Assembly: GCF_014332515.1 (NCBI RefSeq)
Contig: NZ_VFSD01000013.1
Span: 62,001-126,000, forward strand
DNA: 64,000 nucleotides
Reading direction: 5' to 3'
From: Pontibacter beigongshangensis
GTDB lineage: Bacteria > Bacteroidota > Bacteroidia > Cytophagales > Hymenobacteraceae
Below, one piece after another: positions 1-7,941 of the stretch; the stretch's first letter is position 1; every line of letters begins with the position of its first letter. Under the pieces are notes generated by a model. That model was given only the letters and a program-made list of their open reading frames with translations, did not search any database and was not told where the DNA came from. Both the position numbers and the translations under genes were made by a program.

Positions 1-191
1 CCGGCAGCTACCGCCTGGAACTGTTTGATGCGAAGGGTGTGCTGATGAATACCCTGGCTACAGGCGAAGGCGTGGCAGGAGCCACACATGCCTATCAGCT
101 AAGCGGCAGCAAGCTGGCAAAAGGTGTTTACGTGGCCCGGCTCGTAACGGCTGGTGAAGTAAAAACCATGAAGATCGTTCTGAACAAGTAA
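1..191 (+). CDS. C-terminal end of a T9SS-exported protein (partial, left edge)
   Basis: The frame enters from the left edge and stops with TAA at 189-191, leaving about 62 residues. They have the build of a type IX secretion system type A C-terminal sorting domain: a short beta-rich stretch with YRLELFDAKG, then LAKGVYVARL, then a terminal KTMKIVLNK strand. In this family the domain directs passage through the T9SS outer-membrane channel and is removed or linked to A-LPS at the surface. Nothing can be said about the cargo, which lies outside the window. A strong terminator follows 60 bp downstream. Confidence 0.8.
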   Translation, partial: GSYRLELFDAKGVLMNTLATGEGVAGATHAYQLSGSKLAKGVYVARLVTAGEVKTMKIVLNK

Positions 192-250
192 GCGATTTCA
201 TTTTTCTGGCATCCTGCGTGTAAGAAAGCGGGTGCAGAAGCTTCTGATAA

Positions 251-290
251 GCAAGGCCCCAGCTATTTCAGTCGGGGCCTTGCTTTTTTG
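251..290 (+). terminator. Intrinsic terminator of the T9SS gene
   Basis: A perfect 10-bp stem, GCAAGGCCCC at 251-260 and GGGGCCTTGC at 274-283, with a 13-nt loop, is followed by a run of T (284-289). Confidence 0.85.
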
Positions 291-320
291 CTTTCAGACC
301 GATGCTACCTAGCAATATGA

Positions 321-358
321 GAGCAGCGCTTCAGGAAGGGCATTTTGATTCAAATAAT
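321..358 (-). repeat. Family A repeat, copy 1
   Basis: Read on the minus strand it starts ATTATTTGAATCAAAA, goes on into the core GCCCTTCCTGA and then an AGCGCTGCTC tail. Core has one changed base against the usual CCGG centre. Confidence 0.75.
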
Positions 359-373
359 CTGGTTTAGCACAAA

Positions 374-402
374 CCCCGCAGCGTGCGCAGCTCCTGCGAG
401 CG
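374..402 (+). repeat. Family B hairpin repeat, copy 1
   Basis: The unit has arms CGCAG and CTGCG around GCGTGCGCAGCTC. The same unit recurs at 4437, 5252, 22545 and 60213, always on this strand. Confidence 0.75.
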
Positions 403-602
403 TTTTGTTGGGGAGAGATTCTGTGCAGCTTCTTGTGCACGAACGGTAGTGGCAGCTAAGCCACAGCCAAAATCCGGCAGCGGTAAGAGGCATTATCCCG
501 TCTAAAAATCTTAACTTTACAATCTGTTAGGAGCAGGAGCACGTACAGTAGAGACTGAATTTGCGTTAGCTTAGATCCTACAACTACAAAGAATTCTGAA
601 AT

Positions 603-2372
603 TTGGAAAATACGCCTAAAGCAACAGGTAAAGCATTCGACTCCGATGTGCTGAAGCGGCTCTTCACGTTTGTGAAGCCCTACGGCAGGACGTTTTACTT
701 TATTGTTTTCCTGACCTTTGCCTCTGCCGTGCTTTCGGCGGTGCGGCCCTTCCTTATCCAGTACACCGTAGACCACGATATTCTGGAGAACGACTGGGAA
801 GGCCTTAACCGCATGTTCGTGATACTGGCCGTGCTGTTGGTGGTGCATGCCATCGTGCAGTACCTGCACACCTACTTCGCCGGCTGGCTGGGGCAGCACG
901 TGGTGCGCGACATCCGTGTAAAGCTCTACCGGCACATCCTCAACCTGCGCCTCAAGTTCTTCGACCGTACGCCCATCGGCACGCTCGTAACCCGCAACGT
1001 GTCGGATGTGGAAACGCTCTCCGATGTGTTCAGCGAAGGCCTGGCAGCCATGATCGGTGATATTCTGCAGCTGGTCTTTATCGTGGGTTTCATGTTTTAC
1101 ATCGATGTGAAGCTGACGCTGGTAAGCCTCTCCACCTTTCCGCTGATGCTGATAAGCACCTACATTTTCAAGGAGAAGATAAAAGGCACTTTCCAGGAGG
1201 TCCGCACGGCGGTGGCAAGGCTCAACTCGTTTGTGCAGGAGCATATCACGGGCATGAGCATTGTGCAGATCTTCAACAACGAGGAGCGCGAGATGGAGAA
1301 GTTCCGCGAGATCAACAAAGAGCACACCCGTGCCAACATCCGCTCGGTACTCTACTACTCCATTTACTTTCCGGTGGCCGAGATTATTGCAGCGGCCGGT
1401 CTGGGCCTGCTGGTGTGGTACGGCGCCTACGGCGTGCTCGACGATAGCATTACGCTGGGAACGCTCATGGCCTTTATCATGTACATCCAGATGTTCTTCC
1501 GCCCGATACGGCAGATTGCCGACCGCTTTAACACGCTGCAGTTGGGGGTGGTGAGTACCGAGCGCCTCATGCGCCTGCTCGACAGCAAAGAGATGATCGC
1601 CGACAACGGTTCGTTTGCCCCAGCCACGGTTAAGGGCGATATCTCTTTCCAGAATGTATGGTTTGCCTACCAGAACGAGGAGTGGGTCCTACGGAATATC
1701 TCCTTTGATGTAAAGGCCGGCGAATCGGTGGCTTTTGTAGGAGCAACGGGTGCCGGCAAGACATCGGTGATCAACCTGCTCAGCCGCTTCTACGAAATCA
1801 ACAGCGGCCATATTCTGATAGACGGGCACGACCTGAAGGAGTTTGACCTGAGCGCGCTGCGGCACCACATTGGGGTAGTGTTGCAGGATGTGTTCCTGTT
1901 CTCCGGCACCATTGCCGACAACATCAGCCTGGGCAACAAAAACATTACGGAGGAGCAGATGTGGCACGCCGCCGACCTGGTGGGAGCCCGCAGGTTTATT
2001 GAGCGTCTGCCCGGTGGCCTGCATTACCCGGTTATGGAGCGCGGGGCCACCTTATCCGGGGGGCAGCGGCAGCTGATCTCGTTTGTGCGCGCCATGGTGT
2101 ACAACCCGCAGATCATCATTCTCGACGAAGCCACCTCCAGCGTAGACTCCGAAACCGAAGAGTTGATACAGTACGCCATAGAGCAGCTGATGCGTGGCAG
2201 AACCTCCATCGTGATTGCCCACCGCCTCTCCACCATCCAGAAAGCCGATAAAATTATAGTAATGGACCGTGGCGAGATCAAAGAGACCGGCAACCACGAA
2301 GAACTGCTCCGGCACAATGGTTTCTATGCCCAGCTCTACCAGATGCAGTACAAGAATATGATTAACTTATGA
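603..2372 (+). CDS. ABC exporter, MdlB/TM288-like (membrane domain fused to ATPase)
   Basis: This 589-residue protein is a full ABC half-transporter. The N-terminal ~320 residues hold six membrane segments; the ATPase follows, with Walker A GATGAGKT at 380-387, signature LSGGQ at 484-488, Walker B ILDE with the catalytic pair D508-E509, and the switch H540. The complete D-E pair makes this the consensus-site member of a possible heterodimer, as in TM288 and MdlB; the MdlA-like partner with D-D lies at 6007-7791. Start is TTG at 603, since no ATG precedes the conserved part. Substrate cannot be read from sequence; lipids or drugs are usual. The stop overlaps the next start by 4 bp, so the two are translationally coupled. 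Confidence 0.88.
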   Translation: MENTPKATGKAFDSDVLKRLFTFVKPYGRTFYFIVFLTFASAVLSAVRPFLIQYTVDHDILENDWEGLNRMFVILAVLLVVHAIVQYLHTYFAGWLGQHVVRDIRVKLYRHILNLRLKFFDRTPIGTLVTRNVSDVETLSDVFSEGLAAMIGDILQLVFIVGFMFYIDVKLTLVSLSTFPLMLISTYIFKEKIKGTFQEVRTAVARLNSFVQEHITGMSIVQIFNNEEREMEKFREINKEHTRANIRSVLYYSIYFPVAEIIAAAGLGLLVWYGAYGVLDDSITLGTLMAFIMYIQMFFRPIRQIADRFNTLQLGVVSTERLMRLLDSKEMIADNGSFAPATVKGDISFQNVWFAYQNEEWVLRNISFDVKAGESVAFVGATGAGKTSVINLLSRFYEINSGHILIDGHDLKEFDLSALRHHIGVVLQDVFLFSGTIADNISLGNKNITEEQMWHAADLVGARRFIERLPGGLHYPVMERGATLSGGQRQLISFVRAMVYNPQIIILDEATSSVDSETEELIQYAIEQLMRGRTSIVIAHRLSTIQKADKIIVMDRGEIKETGNHEELLRHNGFYAQLYQMQYKNMINL

Positions 2373-2890
2373 ATAAACGATTTTTAGCTATTATGCTGCT
2401 CCTGATTGCCCTGGGAGCCATTTTTTACGGTTGGTTGGGAGGCTTTAGCGGCACTACCGTTACCAGTGCCAGCTCTGAGCAGTTACTTGTGGCCGGAAAG
2501 CCCTTCAGGGGGCACACCAAAGACGAGGCCCTGGGCAACACTTTCCGGCAGGTGGCACAGGTGCTGGACCAGAAGGAGCTGGCGGGCGTGCCGGCCAACA
2601 TCTACTACAACAATCCCGACGAAGCCAACGACACCATCAGCGCCTTTATCGGCGTGCTGGTGCCCGACACCACGCAGCAGCTGCCGGCAGGCTTCGAGCT
2701 GCGAACCGTGCCCGCTGACCGCAAAGTGCTGCGGGCCGAGGTAAATGCCCACTACATGCTGGCTCCCAACAAACTCTACCAAGCCCTCTTCGACCACGCT
2801 GAGAAGCATAATCTGAAGCTGGAGCCGTTCTACGTGGAGTGGTTCCCGGAAGATAAGAAAGGTGTGGTAGAGGTGCCGGTGCGGGAGTAG
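2369..2890 (+). CDS. Membrane-anchored GyrI-like ligand-binding protein
   Basis: A 173-residue protein with one N-terminal membrane segment (residues 5-24) and a soluble domain of about 140 residues. The end, VEWFPEDKKGVVEVPV, resembles the closing strand of GyrI-like/SOUL small-molecule-binding domains, as do the preceding YMLAPNKLYQALFDHAEK helix and FELRTVPA. That match is by eye and is moderate. It overlaps the ABC exporter by ATGA, so it probably works with it, perhaps as an envelope-side ligand sensor or accessory protein (inference). No catalytic residues are recognisable. Confidence 0.6.
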   Translation: MNKRFLAIMLLLIALGAIFYGWLGGFSGTTVTSASSEQLLVAGKPFRGHTKDEALGNTFRQVAQVLDQKELAGVPANIYYNNPDEANDTISAFIGVLVPDTTQQLPAGFELRTVPADRKVLRAEVNAHYMLAPNKLYQALFDHAEKHNLKLEPFYVEWFPEDKKGVVEVPVRE

Positions 2891-2951
2891 TTGAATTATT
2901 TAATTTAAAACCAAAGAGTTAAATGCGGAATAAAATCAAAAGATAGTAGTA

Positions 2952-3488
2952 ATGGATTTGGGGTATTATCGTAAACCAATGAGGCTGAGTGAGAAGGTAA
3001 TTCCAATGGTGTTATTATTTCTTGTAACTGTCTCCATTCTTTGGGTTAACAGTACAGAATATCCTTCTGTACCCATTATGTTTTTAGTTATTCCTGTTTT
3101 ATCATTTTTTACCATTGTGCTTCTCTTTCCCCCTGTGTTCTATATACTTAGGATAGATATGGGGAATTACTATAATTGCCTATTATGGCTGGTGCCTTTG
3201 TGCCTTTTAGGATTTAGCTATAATCATGACTCAATTAACAGCACCTTCCTTGCTTTAGTTAAACTGCCATTAGGCCTTTATGTCTATTTGCATATGATGA
3301 GAGTATTTCATTTTATAGAGACCAAACAGCAACCTGCAATCGGAGCTACTTGGTTTAGGAAAGGGGATAAAGATGAATTAGCGAGCAGGAAGATCAGTAG
3401 TGATGATATAGTGTTTAACATGCTTTACACTGTTATTCCTTTGGCATGTATAGTTGTTTACGCATGGATTAGGGAAGTTTACAAATAA
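2952..3488 (+). CDS. AT-rich orphan membrane protein
   Basis: I do not recognise this 178-residue protein. It has about five hydrophobic segments (roughly residues 15-32, 38-65, 73-90, 95-115 and 153-173), an Asp/Lys-rich stretch KGDKDELASRKIS before the last one, and no motif I can name. Base composition is clearly AT-richer than all neighbours, with many TTA, ATA and AAT codons, which suggests a different history or weak selection. It starts 61 bp after the GyrI-like gene, so could still be read from the same promoter. The ATG at 2952 is the first in frame. Confidence 0.6.
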   Translation: MDLGYYRKPMRLSEKVIPMVLLFLVTVSILWVNSTEYPSVPIMFLVIPVLSFFTIVLLFPPVFYILRIDMGNYYNCLLWLVPLCLLGFSYNHDSINSTFLALVKLPLGLYVYLHMMRVFHFIETKQQPAIGATWFRKGDKDELASRKISSDDIVFNMLYTVIPLACIVVYAWIREVYK

Positions 3489-3519
3489 TTGCAGAACAAA
3501 GATTGGTGATCCCTCCCCT

Positions 3520-3566
3520 CCCCCGCTGTTTAAAATCCTCCTTCGGAAGACCCCAAACAGCGGGGG
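3520..3566. repeat. 12-bp inverted repeat after the orphan membrane gene
   Basis: Perfect arms CCCCCGCTGTTT (3520-3531) and AAACAGCGGGGG (3555-3566) flank a 23-nt loop that itself holds the small palindrome TCCTTCGGA. No T-run follows on either strand, so it is not a standard terminator. Confidence 0.65.
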
Positions 3567-3590
3567 GTGCAGCACCAGCAGGTGCAATTG

Positions 3591-3620
3591 CCTCTGGAGG
3601 GCTATTTTCATTAGAATAAT
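3591..3620 (-). repeat. Family A repeat, copy 2
   Basis: Minus-strand reading ATTATTCTAATGAAAA, then GCCCTCCAGAGG. Its AT end faces the AT end of copy 3, 23 bp away. Confidence 0.85.
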
Positions 3621-3643
3621 CCGATCTCACATAATTGAAAACA

Positions 3644-3674
3644 AATTATTCCAATCAAAATGCCCCTCAGGAGG
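3644..3674 (+). repeat. Family A repeat, copy 3
   Basis: AATTATTCCAATCAAAA then TGCCCCTCAGGAGG, followed by the usual CGCTGCAGC tail. Forms a tail-to-tail pair with copy 2. Confidence 0.85.
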
Positions 3675-3744
3675 CGCTGCAGCTGCCCCTCCGAATTCAA
3701 AGAGCATAAAACCGAGTGTCATCAATTTGCTAAAAGAATCTCCC

Positions 3745-4428
3745 ATGCATGTAGCACTTGTTTTGGCACACCTGAAAACACTTGGCAACTCGACAGACAG
3801 AGCGGGCATGGGCCGGTTTGGTATCCAGACAGGCACCGCGCTGGGTATCAAAATGCCGGTTATCCAGAAGCTGGCGAAGGAACTGAAGCGGAACCACCCC
3901 TTGGCGCTGGAGCTGTGGCAGACGGGCGTGCATGAGGCAAGGCTGCTGGCAGTTTACGTAGCCGATCCGCAGCAGGTAACAGAGGAGCTGATGGAGACAT
4001 GGGTAGCAGACTTCAACTCCTGGGACCTGTGCGACCAGACCTGTGGCGTGCTGTTCGATAAAACGCCTTTTGCCATCAGTAAAGCCAAAGAGTGGGCGCG
4101 GCGGGAGGAGGAATACCAGAAGCGGGCCGGCTTTGCCATGATAGCTACGCTTGCCATGCATGCAAAAAAGGCTCCTGACGAACAGTTTCTGCAGTTCTTC
4201 CCGCTCATGCTAGAGCAGGCCAATGATAACCGCAATTTTGTGAAGAAGGCAGTAAACTGGGCGCTTCGGCAAATAGGCAAGCGCAGCCTTATGCTGAACC
4301 AGGCAGCCATTGCGGCAGCGGAAGAAATAAAACAGCAGCCCTCAAAAAGTGCTAAATGGATAGCGGCAGACGCGCTGCGGGAGCTGCAAACCCCCGCGCT
4401 GGCGGAGCGGTTGCGTCTAAAAGCTTAA
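3745..4428 (+). CDS. DNA alkylation repair protein, AlkD-like HEAT fold
   Basis: The 227-residue protein is all-helical with paired helices of the AlkD/AlkC HEAT-repeat type; these glycosylases remove N3- and N7-alkylated purines. Recognisable parts are GIQTGTALGIKMPVIQKLAK near the N-terminus, the FNSWDLCDQ turn near residue 88, and NDNRNFVKKAVNWALRQIGK near residue 165, all typical of the family. I place the start at ATG 3745. The same frame is open back to 3454, but that stretch is made of repeats A2 and A3 and has no family similarity. It has no obvious operon partner. Confidence 0.85.
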   Translation: MHVALVLAHLKTLGNSTDRAGMGRFGIQTGTALGIKMPVIQKLAKELKRNHPLALELWQTGVHEARLLAVYVADPQQVTEELMETWVADFNSWDLCDQTCGVLFDKTPFAISKAKEWARREEEYQKRAGFAMIATLAMHAKKAPDEQFLQFFPLMLEQANDNRNFVKKAVNWALRQIGKRSLMLNQAAIAAAEEIKQQPSKSAKWIAADALRELQTPALAERLRLKA

Positions 4429-4436
4429 ACATAAAG

Positions 4437-4464
4437 CCTTCGCAGCGCGCGCAGCTCCTGCTGG
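4437..4464 (+). repeat. Family B hairpin repeat, copy 2
   Basis: TCGCAGCGCGCGCAGCTCC then TGCTGG; the right arm is degenerate compared with other copies. It lies between two convergent genes. Confidence 0.65.
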
Positions 4465-4487
4465 TGTTGCAGATGGGAGAGCAGTGA

Positions 4488-5186
4488 CTATTCTTTTGCG
4501 GCCACAACCACAAATTCCTGCACAATTAACGTATCGGTGTTGCGGAGCAGTGAAAGCCCGGTTGGGTCAAACTGATTGTTGTAGCGAAGTGTGTTAAATC
4601 TGTAGGCTTCCTTGGTCCCTCTCTTAAGTGTAACAGCTAACCGGTGAAAGTGGGCCTCATTTTTTTTGAGGGTAATAAAGATTTGTGATTTCGTTTTGTA
4701 GAAATAGCTTATGTCCTGCAGTGGCATAGCTACTTTATCATACACAATTGGCTTATACTTGCTGATAGCATATGTGAAATCAGCAAATGCTTCACTTTCC
4801 CGGTTATACGTTCCGGTAGTCTCCTGTTGATTGGTGAGTATTAGTTCAAGTCCGTTTTTTGCAATATTAAAACGTTGGGTATTGGTGCCACTTACTAATT
4901 CGGCCTCCTGTGCATTTAGAAAAGTGAGTTTTTCGGCTCCACCAGTCTCTATTGCCTTGTCTTTTAAGTGGTAAAATGGAGTAAGCTGCGTATTCTTTTG
5001 CAGAAAAGCACTTATAACGGCAGCGTCTTTTACTTCTCCGTTGCTGGTGTACATCCGGACCGATGTGGTGTTATGCATGTTTTTGCTGGCGTAAGTAGAA
5101 GGGTACTGCAGCTCAGGTGCCACCTCCTCCTTGTTGCAAGCTGTAAATACACCTAGTAACAGCAGCAGGCGGTAAAGGATTTTCAT
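4488..5186 (-). CDS. Lipoprotein of unknown function
   Basis: A 232-residue protein with a clear lipoprotein signal: MKILYRLLLLLGVFTAC, lipid-modified Cys at 17, followed by NKEEVAPE. The mature part is rich in beta-forming segments, with no motif that I recognise. The Asn-Lys-Glu-Glu after the Cys, with acidic residues at +3 and +4, may favour export to the surface in Bacteroidota (SLAM-like logic), but this is inference. It is convergent with the AlkD-like gene and somewhat AT-richer than average. Start ATG 5186 is the only one before the signal peptide. Confidence 0.7.
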   Translation of the reverse strand: MKILYRLLLLLGVFTACNKEEVAPELQYPSTYASKNMHNTTSVRMYTSNGEVKDAAVISAFLQKNTQLTPFYHLKDKAIETGGAEKLTFLNAQEAELVSGTNTQRFNIAKNGLELILTNQQETTGTYNRESEAFADFTYAISKYKPIVYDKVAMPLQDISYFYKTKSQIFITLKKNEAHFHRLAVTLKRGTKEAYRFNTLRYNNQFDPTGLSLLRNTDTLIVQEFVVVAAKE

Positions 5187-5251
5187 TTTAATTAAGATGA
5201 TTTTCCGAATATACAGATTTTGATTTATATGGTAAATAACCAGAAAAATTT

Positions 5252-5301
5252 ATGCTCCAGGCCCTCGCAGCGTGCGCAGCTCCTGCGAGGGCCTGGAGCA
5301 T
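5252..5301 (+). repeat. Family B repeat copy 3 within a 19-bp perfect stem
   Basis: The B unit sits at the tip of a long inverted repeat: left arm 5252-5270 (ATGCTCCAGG...CTCGCAG), 12-nt loop 5271-5282, right arm 5283-5301, all 19 pairs perfect. It lies upstream of the lipoprotein gene and downstream of the HTH gene, both on minus, and may end the HTH transcript. Confidence 0.85.
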
Positions 5302-5313
5302 CTTTAAAAAACC

Positions 5314-5344
5314 AATTATTCGAACAAAAAAGCCCCTCCAGAGG
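5314..5344 (+). repeat. Family A repeat, copy 4
   Basis: AATTATTCGAACAAAAA then GCCCCTCCAGAGG, running into CACTGCTGTTCCTGCTGCTG. Starts 13 bp after the family B stem. Confidence 0.85.
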
Positions 5345-5455
5345 CACTGCTGTTCCTGCTGCTGTTTAAGCTGAGCCAGGAAGATGGGGCTAAAACACGA
5401 AAAGCTGGCCATTTTTTCAAATGCCAGCTTTCTATAAGCCCTGCCTGCTGCCGGT

Positions 5456-5881
5456 TTACTCTGCCGTCGCGCTTGTATTGTCTTTTAGCTCTACTATCTT
5501 CGCCCGGAGGGCGTCCATATCCGGTTTATGGTCTTTCGCTACTTCGGCAGCTTCCAGCTCCAGCAGCATTTCCTGCATCTGTTTCAGGTACTGAGCCTTG
5601 TCTTTTTTCAGGCAGTCTTTCTTAGGTTCGTGGCAGTTGCCATTTTCATCCATCGGTTTAAACATGCCGCCTTCGCCATATATGAGCCATTTCGAGTTCA
5701 AATCAGGGAAATGCTTGATGATGGCGACCAGCTCATCTAATAAATAATCCTGCCCGCAGATAATGTTTTCGAGCACCTGGGTGTCGCTGCCCGTTATTTT
5801 CTGAATCTGCGGAATTTCAAGCTCTTTCAGGTGGGTGTAAAACCTAAACCTTTTCCCTATTTGTTGCAAGTCGATGGCCAT
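5456..5881 (-). CDS. Small HTH (XRE-like) transcriptional regulator
   Basis: The 141-residue protein has a helix-turn-helix at about residues 8-50: IGKRFRFYTHLKELEIPQIQ, then KITGSDTQVLENIICGQD. This is followed by FPDLNSKWLIYGEGGMF, the hallmark after the HTH in many Bacteroidota XRE-type regulators (usually ...YPELNPEWLLTGEGEMF). Residues 90-125 form a probable coiled coil with alternating Lys/Glu, likely for dimerisation. The recognition helix is unusual in lacking the common Ser/Thr-Ile-Ser pattern. Palindromic sites lie right upstream (5914-5937), as expected for self-regulation. Targets unknown. Confidence 0.75.
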   Translation of the reverse strand: MAIDLQQIGKRFRFYTHLKELEIPQIQKITGSDTQVLENIICGQDYLLDELVAIIKHFPDLNSKWLIYGEGGMFKPMDENGNCHEPKKDCLKKDKAQYLKQMQEMLLELEAAEVAKDHKPDMDALRAKIVELKDNTSATAE

Positions 5882-5903
5882 ACGTCGGATATTTTTTGAT
5901 TTT

Positions 5904-5937
5904 CAGAATAACTATACGTATCTATAACAGAATCTGT
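5904..5937 (-). promoter_or_regulatory. Candidate operators upstream of the HTH gene
   Basis: Two short palindromes lie 25-55 bp upstream of the HTH start: ATACGTAT (5914-5921) and ACAGA-A-TCTGT (5927-5937), plus a second CAGAAT at 5904-5909. Position and symmetry suit an autoregulatory operator; nothing more supports it. Confidence 0.35.
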
Positions 5938-6006
5938 CACAAAAAATTCCAGCCTGCGGACTCTTATTGCTTTGCCTGTCAGAAACCTATGCAAAAAAGG
6001 CTGGTA

Positions 6007-7791
6007 TCAGTCCAATTCTTCGGTCTGTAATTGGCGTTCATACAGCTCTTTATACAAACCTGGCTCCCGGATAAGCACCTCATGCGTACCATGCTGCACG
6101 ATCTCGCCATCATCCAGCACCAGAATGCGGTCCGCCAGCTTCACCGATGATACCCGGTGAGAAATAATAATGGAAGTTCGGTTGGCCATAATGCGCTGCA
6201 GACTGTTGAGGATTGCGTTTTCGGTCTTGGTGTCTACAGCCGAAAGCGAATCGTCGAGGATCAGGATGCTTGGCTCGCGCACCAAGGCCCTGGCAATGGA
6301 AACCCGCTGCTTCTGCCCCCCCGACAAGGTAATGCCCCGCTCGCCCAGCTTTGTTTCGAACTGCTCCGGGAACCGGATAATGTTTTCGTACACATCGGCA
6401 TCTTTTGCCGCCTGCACCATCTGCTCCTCCTGTATTTCGGGCAGGCCAAACCCGATGTTGTTGCTGATAGTGTCGGAGAACAGGAACACATCCTGCGGCA
6501 CATACCCGATCTGGCTGCGCAGGTTTTTGAGGTTATAATCCCGCACATCTACCCCGTCAATCAGAATGCGGCCGCTGGTTACATCAAACATGCGGGGCAG
6601 CAGCGTGGCTATCGTGCTCTTGCCGGAGCCGGTGTTCCCAATTACCGCCAGGGTCTCGCCATGCTGAATGCGGAACGAAACGTTTTTAAGTGCATGAATA
6701 TTGGTGTCCGGGTAAACAAAGTTCACGTTCTCAAATACAATATCGCCTTCTATTTGCTTGCTGATGTTCTTGCGGGAAATAATGGTGGTTTTGGTGTTCA
6801 GGAACTCATTGATGCGCTCCTGCGAGGCAGCAGCCCGCTGCACCAGGCTGGCTGTCCAGCCAAGAGCCGTTACGGGCCAGGTGAGCATGTTCACATAAAT
6901 CACAAACTCGGCAATATTACCTGTGGTTATGCTGCCGTTCATTACCTCCTGCCCGCCAATATAGATGGTAATAATGGTGCTCAGGCCTACCAGGAACAGG
7001 ATGAGCGGGAAAAACAGGGAGTTCACAAAGTTCAGGTCCAGCGATTTGTCTTTGTACGTGTTGCTGGCAGTGGTGAAGTTATTATGCGAATCATCTTCCC
7101 GCACAAACGACTTCAGCACCCTGATACCCGAAAAAGCCTCCTGCACAAAGGTAGTAATGCCGGATAGGCTGCGCTGAATCTCATCGGACTTGCGCTGAAT
7201 AATGTTGTTGACATAGTAAATACTGATAGCCAGGATCGGCAGCGGGAGCAGGGTATAAAGGGTGAGCTTTACGTTCACAGAGAGCATATACGGAATCACC
7301 ATGATGAAAAGCACCACCAGGTTGAGCCCGTACATGATGGCCGGCCCGAGGTACATGCGCACCCGACTTACGTCTTCCGAGATGCGGGCCATCAGGTCGC
7401 CGGTGTTATTTTTGCGGTAAAAACTGAGCGGCAGGCTTTGGTAATGCTCGTAAATCTCGTTTTTGAGGTCGTTCTCGATCAGGCGGCTCATCACGATAAG
7501 CGTTTGGCGAACAAAGAACAAAAACAGGCCGCGCAGCAGCGCCATGGCCAGAATAACGATGCCGTACACCAGGATGCTTTTCGCAAAAATGTCATAAATG
7601 GTCGCCTGCTGGCTCAGCCCCTCGTAGAGCTGGTGCAGGTTTATGCCTTCTTTTATCAGATCGAAGGCATAGCGCACCACCTGCGCCGGCAGTATCTGAA
7701 AGTAGTTGGAGATAACCGTAAATACGAGCCCCCAGAAGAGCCGCGCTTTATATTTTAGGAGGTATTTATTTAGATAGCTTAGTGATTTCAC
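6007..7791 (-). CDS. ABC exporter, MdlA/TM287-like, with degenerate catalytic site
   Basis: A 594-residue half-transporter: six membrane segments in residues 1-320, then the ATPase with Walker A GNTGSGKST near 387, signature LSGGQKQR near 490 and Walker B LILDD near 511-515. The residue after the Walker B Asp is Asp, not Glu, so LDDSLSAVD replaces LDEATSSVD. In known heterodimeric exporters (TM287/288, MdlA/MdlB, BmrC/D) one partner has exactly this change and a weak ATP site. The MdlB-like gene at 603-2372 has the intact Glu and is the natural partner, though the two are 3.6 kb apart. Start codon is GTG at 7791. Substrate not predictable. Confidence 0.87.
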   Translation of the reverse strand: MKSLSYLNKYLLKYKARLFWGLVFTVISNYFQILPAQVVRYAFDLIKEGINLHQLYEGLSQQATIYDIFAKSILVYGIVILAMALLRGLFLFFVRQTLIVMSRLIENDLKNEIYEHYQSLPLSFYRKNNTGDLMARISEDVSRVRMYLGPAIMYGLNLVVLFIMVIPYMLSVNVKLTLYTLLPLPILAISIYYVNNIIQRKSDEIQRSLSGITTFVQEAFSGIRVLKSFVREDDSHNNFTTASNTYKDKSLDLNFVNSLFFPLILFLVGLSTIITIYIGGQEVMNGSITTGNIAEFVIYVNMLTWPVTALGWTASLVQRAAASQERINEFLNTKTTIISRKNISKQIEGDIVFENVNFVYPDTNIHALKNVSFRIQHGETLAVIGNTGSGKSTIATLLPRMFDVTSGRILIDGVDVRDYNLKNLRSQIGYVPQDVFLFSDTISNNIGFGLPEIQEEQMVQAAKDADVYENIIRFPEQFETKLGERGITLSGGQKQRVSIARALVREPSILILDDSLSAVDTKTENAILNSLQRIMANRTSIIISHRVSSVKLADRILVLDDGEIVQHGTHEVLIREPGLYKELYERQLQTEELD

Positions 7792-7842
7792 AGTTTTATA
7801 GCTTCAGGCACCCTGGCTTTTACGTAGACTTACAAAGTGCAA

Positions 7843-7873
7843 ATTGAATTCTTAAAAAAAAGGAGTAATTTTG
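7843..7873 (+). promoter_or_regulatory. Bacteroidota promoter of the leucine dehydrogenase gene
   Basis: TTG at 7844-7846, a 19-nt spacer, and TAATTTTG at 7866-7873 match the TTTG-N19/21-TAnnTTTG pattern. The start codon is 68 bp downstream. Confidence 0.6.
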
Positions 7874-7941
7874 CGCTCGCAAACGGCAGGCTGTATCACC
7901 CACTCTGTACAAAGATAAGCAACCCTTAATCAATTGCATTA

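Larger units (their letters stand above)
192..602. other. Intergenic gap with terminator and repeat copies
   Basis: No gene is seen. The gap holds the terminator at 251-290, a family A repeat at 321-358 and a family B hairpin at 374-402. From 403 to 602 there is only AT-rich leader sequence in which I find no clear promoter. Confidence 0.6.

Noticed and set aside
3454..3744. N-terminal extension of the AlkD-like gene
   Set aside because: The open frame there is made of repeats A2/A3 and has no protein-family similarity; ATG 3745 fits the family N-terminus.
5188..5412. Possible 74-residue minus-strand gene
   Set aside because: It is translated repeat sequence (B3 stem and A4) with no credible start or domain.
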